In this document: positions 45,081 through 55,673 of the stretch, one piece after another
Layout of the letters: each line of letters begins with the position of its first letter
How positions within the stretch are numbered: the stretch's first letter is position 1
NCBI RefSeq assembly: GCF_015101885.1
Contig: NZ_CP062941.1
Coordinates: 744,001-808,000, forward strand
Source of the DNA: Massilia litorea
GTDB lineage: Bacteria; Pseudomonadota; Gammaproteobacteria; Burkholderiales; Burkholderiaceae_D
DNA: 64,000 bases
Direction of reading: 5' to 3'
The notes under the pieces: generated by a model
Databases searched by the model: none
What the model was told of the DNA's origin: nothing
Seen by the model: the letters and a program-made list of their open reading frames with translations, nothing else
Position numbers and translations under genes: made by a program

Positions 45081-45284
45081 ATGACGACTGGCACTGTTAA
45101 GTGGTTCAACGATGCAAAAGGTTTTGGTTTCATCACGCCTGACGGCGGCGGTGAAGACCTGTTCGCGCACTTCTCGGCAATCAACACCCCGGGCTTCAAG
45201 TCCCTGGCCGAAAACCAGCGCGTGAGCTTCGAGATCACCACCGGCCCGAAGGGCAAACAAGCTGCCAACATCCAGCCACAGTGA
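45081..45284 (+). CDS. Cold-shock protein of the CspA family
   Basis: 67 residues, one cold-shock domain. RNP-1 is KGFGFITP and RNP-2 is LFAHFSAI. It binds single-stranded RNA/DNA and melts mRNA secondary structure. GGGGAA lies seven bases upstream. Own promoter at 44960-44987 and a bidirectional terminator at 45326-45354. Confidence 0.95.
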   Translation: MTTGTVKWFNDAKGFGFITPDGGGEDLFAHFSAINTPGFKSLAENQRVSFEITTGPKGKQAANIQPQ

Positions 45285-45325
45285 TGTTCGGATCGCGCGG
45301 CCCCGGCTGACGCGGTGTCGACAAT

Positions 45326-45354
45326 AAAAAAGCGCCTTCGCAGGCGCTTTTTTT
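45326..45354. terminator. Bidirectional intrinsic terminator
   Basis: A-tract at 45326-45331, stem AGCGCCT/AGGCGCT (45331-45337 and 45342-45348) with loop TCGC, then seven T. It serves the cold-shock gene on the plus strand and the DUF971 gene on the minus strand. Confidence 0.9.
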
Positions 45355-45374
45355 ATGGCTGAGGCCGGCGTGGC

Positions 45375-45800
45375 CTAATGGCTGTGCCCGCTGCCGCAGA
45401 CGCCGCCGCGCACCAGCGCACCCGGCAGTACCGTGCCCGGCTCGCGGCCGCTATCTCCCTCGAAGCCGGCCGCGTGCAGGCGGTTCAGATAGTCCTGCCA
45501 CAGGGCATCGTGCTCATTGCCCAGCTTGTACAAATAATCCCAGGTAAAGATGCCGCTCTCGTGGCCGTCGGTGAACAGCGGTTTGACGGCGTAGTTGCCG
45601 ACCGGCTCGACACCCTTGATGCCGACCTCGCGCTTGCCCACTTGCAGGGTTTCCTGGCCGGGGCCGTGCCCCTTCACTTCGGCCGACGGCGAGTAGACGC
45701 GCATCAGTTCGAAAGGAATCGAGAAGGCGCGGCCGTCGTCAAAGGCGATGTCGAGCAGGCGGGACTTCTGGTGGACGGTCAGTTCGGTTGGAATCGGCAT
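45375..45800 (-). CDS. DUF971 protein (gamma-butyrobetaine hydroxylase-like N-terminal domain)
   Basis: 141 residues. The domain begins PTELTVHQKSRLLDIAFDDGRAFSIPFELMRVYSPSAE and includes VGNYAVKPLFTDGHESGIFTWDYLYKLG. It is the small beta domain found at the N-terminus of gamma-butyrobetaine hydroxylases and as a stand-alone protein; an iron-sulfur link has been suggested. The tail ends CGSGHSH, possibly metal-binding. It usually lies next to ubiE in Burkholderiales, but here a kinase and a cold-shock gene intervene. Confidence 0.88.
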   Translation of the reverse strand: MPIPTELTVHQKSRLLDIAFDDGRAFSIPFELMRVYSPSAEVKGHGPGQETLQVGKREVGIKGVEPVGNYAVKPLFTDGHESGIFTWDYLYKLGNEHDALWQDYLNRLHAAGFEGDSGREPGTVLPGALVRGGVCGSGHSH

Positions 45801-45806
45801 GATTTT

Positions 45807-46238
45807 TTAAACTTTGTTAAACCGCCGCGCGATCGCGTCGGCCAATTGCGGCAACAATGCGCGCCGTGCATCGAGCACGGCGGCATCCGTTTCGCGCACC
45901 GCCGCCGCCCACACGGGAGCAGGGAAGTGCGCATCGTCAGTGTAGCGCGGGATCACATGCCAGTGCAGGTGCGGTACGACATTGCCCAGGCTTGCGACGT
46001 TGATTTTAGAAGGCGCCATCACCTCGCGGATCGCCTCTTCCACTTCATGGACCGCTTCGTTGAGCAGCAGCCGGTCCGCGCGTGACAGGTCGCTCATCTC
46101 GCGCACGTGCTTGCGCCAGATGACCCGGCAGAAGCCCGGATAATTGGCGTCGTCGACGATGATGACCGCGAACTTGTCGTTCGCGGCAACGGTCGGCACG
46201 CTCAATGCGCACAGCTCGCAGGCCTGCTCAGTCGTCAT
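45807..46238 (-). CDS. HIT-family hydrolase
   Basis: 143 residues. Active-site triad HLHWHVIPR (HxHxH) near 93-101 and CELCAL near the N-terminus. HIT proteins hydrolyse nucleoside phosphoramidates or dinucleotides such as ApnA. Its start overlaps the stop of the large oxidoreductase gene by four bases (ATGA), so it is co-translated. The DUF971 gene follows after six bases. Confidence 0.9.
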   Translation of the reverse strand: MTTEQACELCALSVPTVAANDKFAVIIVDDANYPGFCRVIWRKHVREMSDLSRADRLLLNEAVHEVEEAIREVMAPSKINVASLGNVVPHLHWHVIPRYTDDAHFPAPVWAAAVRETDAAVLDARRALLPQLADAIARRFNKV

Positions 46239-49200
46239 ACCAGCACCCGCTCGATGCCGCCATTGTTGGCGCGCGCGACGTAATCCGGCAGCCAGTTCTC
46301 GCCCAGCAGGTGCTTCGCGATCTCGACGACGATGTAGTCGCTCGACGTGTTCGCATCATTGTTGTAGCGCGACAGGCCCTGCAGGCAGGACGGGCAGCTG
46401 GTCAGGATCTTGACTTCGCCCTCGAAGCCGTCTTCGCGCAGTTTCGCCGCACCCTTCTCCATCTCGCTCTCCTTGCGGTAGCGGACCTGGGTCGCGATGT
46501 CCGGACGCGACACGGCAAAGGTGCCGGACTCGCCGCAGCAGCGGTCGTTCTTTTCGATTTTCACGTTGTCGAAGGTGGAGACCAGCTCGTTCACGGTCTT
46601 GACCGCATCCTGGATCTTCATCGGCGTGTGGCAAGGGTCGTGGTACATGTAGCGCGTGCCCTCGACTCCTTCGAGCTTGACGCCCTTCTCCAGCAGGTAT
46701 TCATGGATGTCCATGATGCGGCAGCCCGGGAAGATCTTGTCGAACTCGTAGGTCGCCAGCTGGTCGTAACAGGTGCCGCACGAGACCAGCACCGTCTTGA
46801 TGTCGAGGTAGTTCAGGGTGTTCGCCATGCGGTGGAACAGCACCCGGTTATCCGTCATCATCTTGTCGGCCTTGTCGTACTGGCCGGCGCCGCGCTGCGG
46901 ATAGCCGCAGCACAGGTAACCCGGCGGCAGCACGGTCTGTACGCCCACTTCCCACAACATCGCTTGAGTTGCGAGACCGACTTGCGAGAACAGGCGCTCG
47001 GAACCGCAGCCCGGGAAGTAGAACACCGCTTCGCTGTCGGCATTGGTCGCCTTCGGGTTGCGGATGATCGGGATGACTTTATCGTCCTCGATATCGAGCA
47101 GCGCGCGCGCCGTCTTCTTCGGCAAATTCCCCGGCATCTTCTTGTTGATGAAGTGGATCACCTGCTCGCGCACCGGCGCTTTACCGGTGGTCGGCGGCGG
47201 TGCGGCGGTCTGCTCCTTCGCGAATTTCTTGAGGATGCTGTTACCCAGGCGCTGGGCCTTGTAACCGACGCCGACCATGGCCGCGCGGGTGGCGTTGATC
47301 GTGGTCGGATCGGTCGCGTTCAGGAAGAACATGGCGGCGCGATTGGCCGGCTTGAAGCTGCGCTTGTCCATCTTGCGCAGCAGGTTACGCATGTTCATCG
47401 AGACGTCGCCGAAGTCGATGTTGACCGGGCATGGCGTCACGCACTTATGGCACACGGTGCAGTGGTCGGACACGTCCTCGAACTCTTCCCAGTGGCGGAT
47501 CGAGACGCCGCGGCGGGTCTGTTCTTCGTAGAGGAAGGCTTCGATCAGGGCCGAGGTCGCGAGGATCTTGTCGCGCGGCGAGTACAGCAAATTCGACTGC
47601 GGCACGTGGGTCGTGCAGACCGGCTTGCATTTGCCGCAGCGCAGGCAGTCCTTGATCGAATTGGCGATCTCGCCGATGTCGCTCTGCTGCATGATCAGCG
47701 ATTCGTGGCCCATCAGGCCGAAAGACGGCGTGTAGGCGTTGCGCAGGTCGGCGTGGGCTTCTTTCAGATTGAGCAGCTTGCCCTTGTTGAAGCGGCCCTC
47801 CGGGTCGACGCGCAGTTTGTAGTCGCGGAATTCCTGGATCTCGTCGTCCGTCAGGAATTCGAGCTTGGTGATGCCGATGCCGTGTTCGCCCGAAATCACC
47901 CCATCCAATGAACGCGCCAGCTTCATGATGCGCTCGACGGCTTTATGGGCGTCCTGCAGCATCGCGTAGTCGTCCGAGTTCACCGGCAGGTTCGTGTGCA
48001 CGTTGCCGTCGCCGGCGTGCATGTGCAGGGCCACGAAGACGCGCGAGCGTAATACCCGCTTGTGGATCGCGGTCGTCTCGTCGAGGATGCATTTGTAGGC
48101 TGCGCCATTGAAAATCTGGCGCAGCGGCGCGCGCAGGTCCTGCTTCCAGGAGATGCGCAGCGTGTGGTCCTGCACCACGTCGAACAGGGTCGCATCCGGC
48201 TGGTTGCCGATGCGCAGGTCGAAGGTGCTCGACAGGTGGCCGAGGCCCAGTTCATCGAGCTGGTGGTGCACATCGACCAGGCGCTGGTCGAGGTTGGCCA
48301 GCACATAGTTCCAGCGCGCCTGCACGGCTTCGACCAGGGCCACGGCCTGCTCCGGACGGTCGCCCATGATCTCGTCGCGCGCGACCGTGTCGCCGGTGGC
48401 GTCGTCGCTCTTCTCGAGCGGCAGGTGGCCGCCCGACAGATAGGTATGCAGTTCGCCGGCCAGCTGCAGTTTGTTCTTGATCGACAGCTCGACGTTGATG
48501 CGCTCGATGCCGTCGGTGTACTCGCCCATCCGGTTCAGCGGAATGACGACGTCTTCGTTGATTTTAAAGGCGTTGGTGTGGCGGGCAATCGCCGCGGTGC
48601 GGGCGCGATCGAGCCAGAATTTTTTGCGGGCTTCGGCGCTGACGGCTACAAAACCTTCGCCGACGCGGGTGTTCGCGATGCGCACCACTTCCGAGGCGGC
48701 CATCGCGACGGCGTTCTCGTCGTCGCCAACGATATCTCCAAATAACGCCATTTTCGGCAGCGTGCCGCGCTTCGATTTGGTGGCATACCCTACCGCGCGC
48801 AGGTAGCGTTCGTCCAGGTGCTCCAGGCCGGCGAGACGCAGGGTCTCGAATTCCGGCTTGCCGTTTTTCGGCAGCGAATCGAGGTAGTCCTTGATCTCGA
48901 CGATCGACGGAATCGCATCGCGCGCCTGGCCGAAGAATTCCAGCGCCACGGTGCGCGTAAACTTCGGCATCTTGTGCAGGATCCAGCGCCCCGAGGTGAT
49001 CAAACCATCGGTGCCCTCTTTCTGGATGCCCGGCAGGCCCGAGAGGAATTTGTCGGTGACGTCCTTACCCAAGCCCTCCTTGCGGAACTTGCGGCCCTCG
49101 ATGGTCAGCGTCTCGGTGCGGAAGGGTGCGCCCTTCGGCGCGCCCTTTACTGCCGGGTGGGTCCATTCCAGTTTAAAGACGGCGGTCGGGGCGTCGTGGA

Positions 49201-50245
49201 TCTTGCCCAGGTTGTGTTCCAGGCGCGTGACTTCCAGCCAGTCGCCGTTCGGGTCGACCATGCGCCACGAGGCCAGGTTATCCAGCGCCGTGCCCCACAG
49301 GACGGCCTTCTTGCCGCCCGCGTTCATCGCGATATTGCCGCCGATGCAGGACGCGTGGGCCGAGGTCGGGTCGACCGCGAACACGAAGCCGGCCTTCTCG
49401 GCCGCCTGCGAGACGCGCTGGGTGACGACGCCGGCGCCGGTATGGATGGTCGCGTACTCACGGTCCACGCCGGGCAGGCGCGTCATCTCGACTTCGCCCA
49501 GGCCGATCAGCTTTTCCGTGTTGATCACGGCCGACATGGCGGTCAGGGGAATGGCGCCGCCGGTGTAGCCGGTGCCGCCGCCGCGCGGGATGATGGTCAG
49601 CCCGAGTTCGATGCAGCCTTTCACCAGGCCCGCCATCTCTTCCTCGCTGTCCGGGACCAGCACCAGGAACGGGTATTCGACGCGCCAGTCGGTGGCGTCG
49701 GTGACGTGCGACACGCGGTGCATGCCGTCGAAGCGGATATTGCGTTTATCGGTATAGGCGCCGAGGACGGATTTCGCCTTCTTGCGCAGGTCGTACATGT
49801 CGCGGAACTCGCGGCCGAAGTCGTCGACGGCCTTGCGCGCGGCGGCCAGCAGCTGCTCGACGGCGGCGCTGCGCGCGGCCACCGCTGCGGCATCGCCACC
49901 GTCCGTCGTGTCGACCGTCAGGCGGCGTTTATCGACTTCGGCCAGGCGGTGATGCAGGGCGTCGATCAGCTTCTGGCGGCGCTTCGGGTTGTCCAGCATG
50001 TCGTCCTGCAGGTAGGGATTTCTCCGTACCACCCAGATGTCGCCCAGCACCTCGTAGAGCATGCGCGCGGAGCGCCCGGTCTGGCGTGCGCCGCGCAGCT
50101 GGTCGAGCAGCTCCCACGATGCTTCGCCGAGCAGGCGGATCACGATTTCGCGGTCCGAGAACGAGGTGTAGTTATAAGGAATTTCGCGCAGGCGCGCCGG
50201 TGCGTTATCGGCGAGCAGGGTCTGGATGTTGACTGGGGCGTTCAT
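46235..50245 (-). CDS. FAD-linked oxidase / Fe-S oxidoreductase fusion (DUF3683)
   Basis: 1336 residues. The DUF3683 segment ([18 protein letters not shown]) is at the N-terminus. A PCMH-type FAD-binding domain covers about 195-420 ([33 protein letters not shown]). The FAD-oxidase C-terminal domain follows ([21 protein letters not shown]). Two 4Fe-4S motifs, [11 protein letters not shown] near 868 and [12 protein letters not shown] near 930, come next. CCG domains follow with [27 protein letters not shown] and SCPSC. The architecture equals glycolate/lactate oxidase GlcD fused to GlcF-like subunits, so it probably oxidises a 2-hydroxy acid to quinone. The start at 50245 is an ATG; a TTG at 50281 was rejected. 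Confidence 0.92.
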   Translation of the reverse strand: MNAPVNIQTLLADNAPARLREIPYNYTSFSDREIVIRLLGEASWELLDQLRGARQTGRSARMLYEVLGDIWVVRRNPYLQDDMLDNPKRRQKLIDALHHRLAEVDKRRLTVDTTDGGDAAAVAARSAAVEQLLAAARKAVDDFGREFRDMYDLRKKAKSVLGAYTDKRNIRFDGMHRVSHVTDATDWRVEYPFLVLVPDSEEEMAGLVKGCIELGLTIIPRGGGTGYTGGAIPLTAMSAVINTEKLIGLGEVEMTRLPGVDREYATIHTGAGVVTQRVSQAAEKAGFVFAVDPTSAHASCIGGNIAMNAGGKKAVLWGTALDNLASWRMVDPNGDWLEVTRLEHNLGKIHDAPTAVFKLEWTHPAVKGAPKGAPFRTETLTIEGRKFRKEGLGKDVTDKFLSGLPGIQKEGTDGLITSGRWILHKMPKFTRTVALEFFGQARDAIPSIVEIKDYLDSLPKNGKPEFETLRLAGLEHLDERYLRAVGYATKSKRGTLPKMALFGDIVGDDENAVAMAASEVVRIANTRVGEGFVAVSAEARKKFWLDRARTAAIARHTNAFKINEDVVIPLNRMGEYTDGIERINVELSIKNKLQLAGELHTYLSGGHLPLEKSDDATGDTVARDEIMGDRPEQAVALVEAVQARWNYVLANLDQRLVDVHHQLDELGLGHLSSTFDLRIGNQPDATLFDVVQDHTLRISWKQDLRAPLRQIFNGAAYKCILDETTAIHKRVLRSRVFVALHMHAGDGNVHTNLPVNSDDYAMLQDAHKAVERIMKLARSLDGVISGEHGIGITKLEFLTDDEIQEFRDYKLRVDPEGRFNKGKLLNLKEAHADLRNAYTPSFGLMGHESLIMQQSDIGEIANSIKDCLRCGKCKPVCTTHVPQSNLLYSPRDKILATSALIEAFLYEEQTRRGVSIRHWEEFEDVSDHCTVCHKCVTPCPVNIDFGDVSMNMRNLLRKMDKRSFKPANRAAMFFLNATDPTTINATRAAMVGVGYKAQRLGNSILKKFAKEQTAAPPPTTGKAPVREQVIHFINKKMPGNLPKKTARALLDIEDDKVIPIIRNPKATNADSEAVFYFPGCGSERLFSQVGLATQAMLWEVGVQTVLPPGYLCCGYPQRGAGQYDKADKMMTDNRVLFHRMANTLNYLDIKTVLVSCGTCYDQLATYEFDKIFPGCRIMDIHEYLLEKGVKLEGVEGTRYMYHDPCHTPMKIQDAVKTVNELVSTFDNVKIEKNDRCCGESGTFAVSRPDIATQVRYRKESEMEKGAAKLREDGFEGEVKILTSCPSCLQGLSRYNNDANTSSDYIVVEIAKHLLGENWLPDYVARANNGGIERVLV

Positions 50246-50430
50246 GGATGAGATCGATGTTTGGACTGGCCCGAAGGACAATCATTTTAGCTTATTGCGC
50301 CGCACAACGCTGGGCCGAGACAATTTCCTGCCGAGGTGGGAAGCAACAAAATGCGTATAGACGACTTCGAACGCAAATTAGATTCGCAAAAACATCCTCT
50401 CAGGCATCGAAAGTAAGCCTGCGAGCCGGA

Positions 50431-50934
50431 TCAGCCGGTGAAGCGCGTCATCATGTCCCCCACCCTGCGCCAGGCGTCGTCCGGCACATACAGCAGCACC
50501 GCCGTCATGGTGAGATATCTCCCGAACTTCCCGATCGCCATGTACATCACGGAGGACCAGAACGGCAAATGCAGCCAGCCGGCCAGCGTACAGAGCGGAT
50601 CGCCGATTCCCGGCACCCAGGACAGCAGCATGGTTTTCGAGCCGTACTTCGCCAGCCAGCCGAACCAGCGGCTCTGGCGTTCGCGGGCAAAGGCGATCTT
50701 GGCCCGATAGCCGATCAGGTAGTCGACCGCACCGCCCAGGGTGTTGCCGATGGTGGCGACGATGATCGCCGGCCAGAACATGGCCTCGTTCGCCTTCACG
50801 ACGGCGAATACGGCCGGCTCGGAACCGAGCGGCACCAGGGTGGCGGAGACGAATGCGATGAGAAAGACCGACGTGAGCCCGACTGTGGGAGCGGCGAGGA
50901 CCTTGAGCAGCCAGAGGACAGCGGTTTCGATCAT
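50431..50934 (-). CDS. YqaA/DedA-type inner-membrane protein
   Basis: 167 residues, mostly hydrophobic helices. Signature region: LVPLGSEPAVFAV, ATIGNTLGGAVDYLIG and SWVPGIGDPLCTLAGW. It belongs to the SNARE-associated/DedA superfamily (YqaA branch), thought to move lipids or support membrane homeostasis. It stands alone, divergent from ilvA. Confidence 0.87.
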   Translation of the reverse strand: MIETAVLWLLKVLAAPTVGLTSVFLIAFVSATLVPLGSEPAVFAVVKANEAMFWPAIIVATIGNTLGGAVDYLIGYRAKIAFARERQSRWFGWLAKYGSKTMLLSWVPGIGDPLCTLAGWLHLPFWSSVMYMAIGKFGRYLTMTAVLLYVPDDAWRRVGDMMTRFTG

Positions 50935-51115
50935 CAGTGAAGGTTCGGCAATTGGAGAGGTCCATTATAATGAGGAAAACACATCGCCCCGACACGATAC
51001 GCCGTGCCCGCTACCCGGGAGGGCGTGTCGCACTGCAGCTTAGGTCACCCGCCAAGGTTTTCAGTCTCGCGTCACAGGAACCAGGATACTGGCCACGCAC
51101 TCTCCTTTCTTGATC

Positions 51116-52648
51116 ATGACAACCGACTATTTGAAAAAAATCCTGACCGCGCGCGTCTACGACGTCGCCCAGGAAACGCCGCTCGAACTCGCGCCCACCC
51201 TGTCGCAGCGCTTCGGCAACCGCATCTATTTCAAGCGCGAAGACATGCAGAGCGTGTTCAGTTTTAAACTGCGCGGCGCCTACAACAAGATGGCGCACCT
51301 GTCGCAGGAGGCCCTGAAGCGCGGCGTGATCTGCGCCTCGGCCGGCAACCACGCGCAAGGCGTGGCCCTGTCCGCCGCCCGCCTCGGCTGCCGTGCGCTA
51401 ATCGTGATGCCGACCACGACACCGCAGGTGAAAATCGACGCGGTCAAATCGCGCGGCGGCAATGCGGTCGAGGTCGTGCTGCACGGCGACTCCTACACCG
51501 ACGCCTACAACCACGCGATCACGCTCGAGCGCGAGCAGAAGCTGACCTTCGTCCACCCCTTCGACGACCCGGACGTGATTGCCGGCCAGGGCACGATCGG
51601 CATGGAGATCCTGCGCCAGCATTCGAGCCCGATCCACGCGATCTTCGTCGCCATCGGCGGCGGCGGCCTGATCTCGGGCATCGGCGCTTATGTGAAAGCG
51701 GTGCGCCCGGACATCAAGATCATCGGCGTGCAGTCGATCGATTCGGACGCGATGGCGAAAAGTTTGAAGGCGGGCGAGCGCATCACGCTGCCCGACGTCG
51801 GCCTGTTCTCGGACGGCACCGCGGTGCGCCTGGTGGGCGAAGAGACCTTCCGCGTGGCGCAGCAAGTCGTGGACGAGATCATCCTGGTCGACACCGATGC
51901 GATCTGCGCCGCGATCCAGGACGTGTTCCAGGACACCCGTTCCATCCTGGAGCCGGCCGGCGCGCTGGCGATCGCAGGCGCCAAGGCCTATATCGAACGC
52001 TCGCAGATGGCGCGCCAGCCGGTGAAGAACGAGTCCCTGGTGGCGGTCGCCTGCGGCGCCAACATGAATTTTGATCGCCTGCGTTTCGTTGCCGAGCGCG
52101 CCGAGCTGGGCGAAGCGAGGGAGGCCGTGTTCGCGGTGACCATTCCCGAGCAGCGCGGCAGTTTCAAGCGTTTCTGCTCGCTGGTCGGTCCGCGCAACGT
52201 CACCGAGTTTACGTACCGGATCAGCGATGCGCGCCAGGCGCACGTGTTCGTGGGCGTGCAGGTCGGCAGCCGCGGCGAATCGAGCCTGCTGGCCCACACC
52301 TTCGAGCAGCACGATTTCGCCACGCTCGACCTCACCCACGACGAACTGGCCAAGCTGCACATCCGCCACCTGGTCGGCGGCAAAAGCGCACTGGCCCAGG
52401 ACGAGCTGCTGTACCGCTTCGAATTCCCCGAGCGTCCGGGTGCGCTGATGCGCTTCCTCGACAGCATGGCGCCGAACTGGAATATCTCGCTGTTCCATTA
52501 CCGGAACCAGGGGGGCGACGTGGGCCGCATCCTGGTCGGCCTGCAGGTGCCGAGCGGGGAGATGGACGAGTTCCGGCAGTTCCTGGCGACGCTGGGGTAC
52601 CGGTATTGGGACGAGACGGCGAATCCGGTTTATAAACTGTTCTTGTGA
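51116..52648 (+). CDS. ilvA: Threonine ammonia-lyase, biosynthetic
   Basis: 510 residues, the long biosynthetic form. The PLP lysine is K51 in VFSFKLRGAYNKM and the phosphate-binding loop is GGGGLISG. Two C-terminal ACT-like regulatory domains (about 330-510) suggest isoleucine feedback. It deaminates threonine to 2-oxobutanoate for isoleucine synthesis. ATG at 51116 is preferred over TTG at 51110. queF follows on the same strand after the repeat array. Confidence 0.96.
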   Translation: MTTDYLKKILTARVYDVAQETPLELAPTLSQRFGNRIYFKREDMQSVFSFKLRGAYNKMAHLSQEALKRGVICASAGNHAQGVALSAARLGCRALIVMPTTTPQVKIDAVKSRGGNAVEVVLHGDSYTDAYNHAITLEREQKLTFVHPFDDPDVIAGQGTIGMEILRQHSSPIHAIFVAIGGGGLISGIGAYVKAVRPDIKIIGVQSIDSDAMAKSLKAGERITLPDVGLFSDGTAVRLVGEETFRVAQQVVDEIILVDTDAICAAIQDVFQDTRSILEPAGALAIAGAKAYIERSQMARQPVKNESLVAVACGANMNFDRLRFVAERAELGEAREAVFAVTIPEQRGSFKRFCSLVGPRNVTEFTYRISDARQAHVFVGVQVGSRGESSLLAHTFEQHDFATLDLTHDELAKLHIRHLVGGKSALAQDELLYRFEFPERPGALMRFLDSMAPNWNISLFHYRNQGGDVGRILVGLQVPSGEMDEFRQFLATLGYRYWDETANPVYKLFL

Positions 52649-52678
52649 TTGCCTTGTGATAGCGGCCGGTGACACGTA

Positions 52679-52936
52679 CGTAACGCGTGGGCTCGGAGAG
52701 CCCACCCTACGTTACGCCACAGCTGCGGGCGTTGTCGTTGACCGCTGCGCACCGTCGTAACGCGTGGGCTCGGGGAGCCCGCCCTACGTTACGCCACAGC
52801 CGCGGGCGTTGTCGTTGACCGCTGCGCACCGTCGTAACGCGTGGGCTCGGGGAGCCCACCCTACGTTACGCCACAGCCGCGGGCGTTGTCCTTGACCGCT
52901 GCGCACCGTAGGGTGGGCTCTCCGAGCCCACGCGTC
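52679..52936. repeat. 77-bp tandem array of REP-like palindromes with an inverted end (site D)
   Basis: Three head-to-tail units with exact 77-base spacing. The palindromes are at 52684-52710, 52761-52787 and 52838-52864. Each is followed by the same 50-base spacer containing GCGGGCGTTGT..TTGACCGCTGCGCACCGT. A fourth palindrome at 52908-52934 is inverted. Units differ by a few bases. The whole 383-base gap between ilvA and queF is filled by this array, leaving little else; the queF promoter must lie after 52936 or upstream of the array. Confidence 0.9.
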
Positions 52937-53031
52937 ATGCGGCTGCCGCACCGCAGACCAGACACACACCCATCCGCGGAAAGGTGTACGATACGCCGCT
53001 TTGCCGCCGCCGGGCCCATCGAGACGAGATC

Positions 53032-53862
53032 ATGCACAACACCCCCGATCAATCGCCACTTGGAAAATCTTCCGCCTACCAGACCCAGTACGCACCGGAG
53101 CTGCTGTTCCCGATTCCGCGCCAGCAAAAGCGCGAGGAACTGGCGATCACCGGTACCTTGCCCTTCTTCGGCCTGGACATCTGGAATGCCTACGAATTGT
53201 CGTGGCTGAACATGCGCGGCAAGCCGCAGGTGGCGATCGCGACCATCAGCGCGCCGGCCGATTCGCCGAACATCGTCGAATCGAAGTCGTTCAAGCTCTA
53301 CCTCAATTCCTTCAACCAGACCCGCGTGGCCGGTCCGGATGCCCTGTTGTCCCTGCTGCGCGAGGACTTGTCGAACGCCTTCGGTGCGCCGGTCCACATC
53401 ACGCTGGTCGAGCCCGAGAATTTCGGCAAGCTCAAAATGGGCGAACTCGAAGGACTGTCGCTGGACCGCCTCGACATCGAAGTCGACGATTATTCGCCGG
53501 CGCCGCACCTGCTCACCGCCAATTTCGACGAGGCGCCGGTCGAGGAAACCCTGGTCTCGAACCTGCTGAAATCGAATTGCCTCGTCACCGGCCAGCCGGA
53601 CTGGGGCAGCGTGCAGATCGAGTATGTGGGTCCGCAAATCGACCAGGAAGGCCTGCTGCGCTACCTGATCGGCTTTCGCGAGCACAATGAATTCCACGAG
53701 CAGTGCGTCGAGCGCATCTTCATCGACATCCTGCGCCAGTGCAAACCGAGCAAGCTGGCGGTGTACGCGCGCTACACCCGCCGTGGCGGCCTCGACATCA
53801 ATCCGTGGCGGGCGAATTTCAGCACCGGGCGGCCGCACAACCTGCGCGGCGCGCGCCAGTAA
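53032..53862 (+). CDS. queF: NADPH-dependent 7-cyano-7-deazaguanine reductase
   Basis: 276 residues, the long bimodular QueF type as in E. coli. The nucleophilic cysteine is in [18 protein letters not shown] and the NADPH motif in [32 protein letters not shown] is also conserved. It reduces preQ0 to preQ1 in queuosine synthesis. The start at 53032 was set by homology; the frame continues 48 bases upstream. No preQ1 riboswitch was seen. Confidence 0.95.
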   Translation: MHNTPDQSPLGKSSAYQTQYAPELLFPIPRQQKREELAITGTLPFFGLDIWNAYELSWLNMRGKPQVAIATISAPADSPNIVESKSFKLYLNSFNQTRVAGPDALLSLLREDLSNAFGAPVHITLVEPENFGKLKMGELEGLSLDRLDIEVDDYSPAPHLLTANFDEAPVEETLVSNLLKSNCLVTGQPDWGSVQIEYVGPQIDQEGLLRYLIGFREHNEFHEQCVERIFIDILRQCKPSKLAVYARYTRRGGLDINPWRANFSTGRPHNLRGARQ

Positions 53863-53964
53863 ATCGGCGCCACGACCGTTGTACCTTTCCAGCCACAGAA
53901 TCGACGGACAAACGATATTTTATTGTTACCTTCAGTATGCATAATTAATATGCAAAGACGGTGA

Positions 53965-53988
53965 AAAGACGGCGAACGCGCCGTCTTT
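53965..53988 (+). terminator. Terminator-like hairpin after queF
   Basis: Arms AAAGACGGCG (53965-53974) and CGCCGTCTTT (53979-53988) form a perfect 10-bp stem with loop AACG. The following T-run is only three bases, included in the arm, so termination strength is uncertain. Confidence 0.6.
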
Positions 53989-54130
53989 CCTTCGATTCAT
54001 TCAGCCACTACCACTTTTCGTTGCGGAAATTGCGCGTCCTCTTGTGAAAGCGCAAAGAGGGCTAAGACAAGGGTGGCTGAGAGGTCGAAAGAATCCGGCG
54101 ACAGGCGTAGGATACCGACGCGAAATCGAA

Positions 54131-54158
54131 TTACAGGGCCGGAAAACAGGCCTATAAT
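54131..54158 (+). promoter_or_regulatory. Probable promoter of ptsN
   Basis: -35 TTACAG (54131-54136), 16-base spacer, perfect -10 TATAAT (54153-54158). The transcript would start near 54165, 40 bases before the ptsN start. It may also serve hprK, which follows after 50 bases. Confidence 0.55.
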
Positions 54159-54204
54159 TCCGCTCCGCAAGTCGGCCTTGGTGCCGCATTATGAAAAGCG
54201 TGAA

Positions 54205-54687
54205 ATGACCAACCTCAGCAAAATCCTTTCCCTCGAAAACGTCCAGCTCGACATCGAAGTGTCGAGCAAGAAGCGCGCCTTTGAACAGGCCGGACTGATT
54301 TTCGAGAACAACTGCGGGATCGCACGTTCGACCGTCTCGGAGAACCTGTTCGCGCGCGAGCGCCTCGGTTCGACCGGCCTCGGCCATGGCGTCGCCGTGC
54401 CGCACGGACGCATCAAGGGCAGCAAGAGTTTGAAGCAGCCGATCGCCGCGTTTGTTCGCCTGGCCGCACCGATCCCCTTCGAATCGCCCGACGGCCAGCC
54501 GGTCAGCCTGCTGTTCTTCCTCCTGATTCCGGACCACGTGACGCAGCAGCACCTGGAAATCCTGTCGGAAATTGCCGAGCTGTTCTCGGACGAAGCGATC
54601 CGCACTGCCCTGGCCACCGATACCGATCCGCGCTCGATCCACGAACGCATTATCAACTGGCAACCTAGCTTGCAGGCCTTGGGTTAA
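54205..54687 (+). CDS. ptsN: PTS IIA-like nitrogen regulatory protein
   Basis: 160 residues of the IIANtr family. The phosphorylated histidine is H67 in [13 protein letters not shown]. Family parts include [14 protein letters not shown] and [20 protein letters not shown]. As the end of the nitrogen PTS, it modulates potassium transport, phosphate sensing and central metabolism according to its phosphorylation state. It is immediately upstream of hprK. Confidence 0.95.
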   Translation: MTNLSKILSLENVQLDIEVSSKKRAFEQAGLIFENNCGIARSTVSENLFARERLGSTGLGHGVAVPHGRIKGSKSLKQPIAAFVRLAAPIPFESPDGQPVSLLFFLLIPDHVTQQHLEILSEIAELFSDEAIRTALATDTDPRSIHERIINWQPSLQALG

Positions 54688-54737
54688 ACTCGCAGGGGAG
54701 TCCTCTCCGCCACGCGTTTAACCTTACCGATCTTGCC

Positions 54738-55673
54738 ATGCTGCAGACTCCGCTCACCATCCAACGGCTGTACGACGACAACCGCGACAGCCTGCAACTG
54801 GGCTGGTTCGCCGGCTTTCCGGGGGGCGAGCGGCTGATCTCGGGCGACGTCGCCTCGGCCGCCGACCAGGTCGGCCACCTGAACCTGATCCACCCGGGCC
54901 GCATCCAGGTCTTCGGACACCAGGAACTGAATTACTACCACCGCCTGAAATCGAGTTCGCGCAGCCACGTGATCGGCGAACTCATCGGCGGCGGCCCGCC
55001 GGCGCTGATCATCGCGCAAGGCCTGGAAACCCCGCCCGACATCCTCGCCATCTGCGACGAGCAGAACATTCCGCTGTTTTCGACCCCGCTGCCGGCGGCC
55101 CAGGTGATCGACTTCCTGCGCGTATACCTGTCGAAAAAGCTGGCCCAGCGCGTGATCATGCACGGCGTCTTCATGGACGTGCTCGGCGTCGGCGTGCTGA
55201 TCACGGGCGATTCCGGCCTCGGCAAAAGCGAGCTCGGTCTCGAGCTGATCTCGCGCTCGCACGGTCTGGTCGCCGACGATGCCGTCGAATTCTCGCGCAT
55301 CGCCCCGAACATGATCGAAGGCCGCTGCCCGCCCCTGCTGCAGAACCTGCTGGAGGTGCGCGGCCTCGGCCTGCTCGACATCAAGGCGATCTTCGGCGAG
55401 ACCGCAGTGCGCCGCAAGATGCGCCTGAAACTGATCGTGCACCTGGTAAAACGCGGCGTGCTCGACGAGGAAGTCGAGCGCCTGCCCTTCCATTTCCCGA
55501 CCGAAGAAGTGCTGGGACTGCCGATCCGCAAGGTCGTCATTCCGGTGGCAGCCGGCCGCAACATCGCGGTGCTGCTCGAGGCCGCGGTGCGCAATACGAT
55601 CCTGCAATTGCGCGGGATCGATACGCTGCAGGAGTTCATGGAGCGGCAACGTCAAGCGATGAGCGGAGATTGA
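54738..55673 (+). CDS. hprK: HPr(Ser) kinase/phosphorylase
   Basis: 311 residues, standard length. P-loop [14 protein letters not shown] at 157-170 and the catalytic histidine in [10 protein letters not shown] (H142). The signature [19 protein letters not shown] is present. It phosphorylates HPr on serine and also removes the phosphate, tuning the PTS. In betaproteobacteria it works with IIANtr and an incomplete PTS. The last 25 bases recur 106 bases later (55753-55777). Confidence 0.96.
   Translation: MLQTPLTIQRLYDDNRDSLQLGWFAGFPGGERLISGDVASAADQVGHLNLIHPGRIQVFGHQELNYYHRLKSSSRSHVIGELIGGGPPALIIAQGLETPPDILAICDEQNIPLFSTPLPAAQVIDFLRVYLSKKLAQRVIMHGVFMDVLGVGVLITGDSGLGKSELGLELISRSHGLVADDAVEFSRIAPNMIEGRCPPLLQNLLEVRGLGLLDIKAIFGETAVRRKMRLKLIVHLVKRGVLDEEVERLPFHFPTEEVLGLPIRKVVIPVAAGRNIAVLLEAAVRNTILQLRGIDTLQEFMERQRQAMSGD

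Larger units (their letters stand above)
53863..54204. other. Intergenic region between queF and ptsN
   Basis: 342 bases with a terminator-like hairpin (53965-53988), an AT-rich stretch before it (53910-53955), and a promoter at 54131-54158. No gene is visible; an upstream extension of the ptsN frame to 54073 lacks coding character. Confidence 0.6.

Noticed and set aside
50246..50281. TTG start for the large FAD/Fe-S protein at 50281
   Set aside because: Rare codon without ribosome-binding site; ATG at 50245 is in frame and fits the domain start.
52679..52936. CRISPR-like array
   Set aside because: The repeating unit includes both the palindrome and the intervening sequence, so there are no unique spacers. 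No cas genes are near.
52937..53031. PreQ1 or preQ0 riboswitch before queF
   Set aside because: No C-rich loop and A-rich tail pattern was seen in the short leader.
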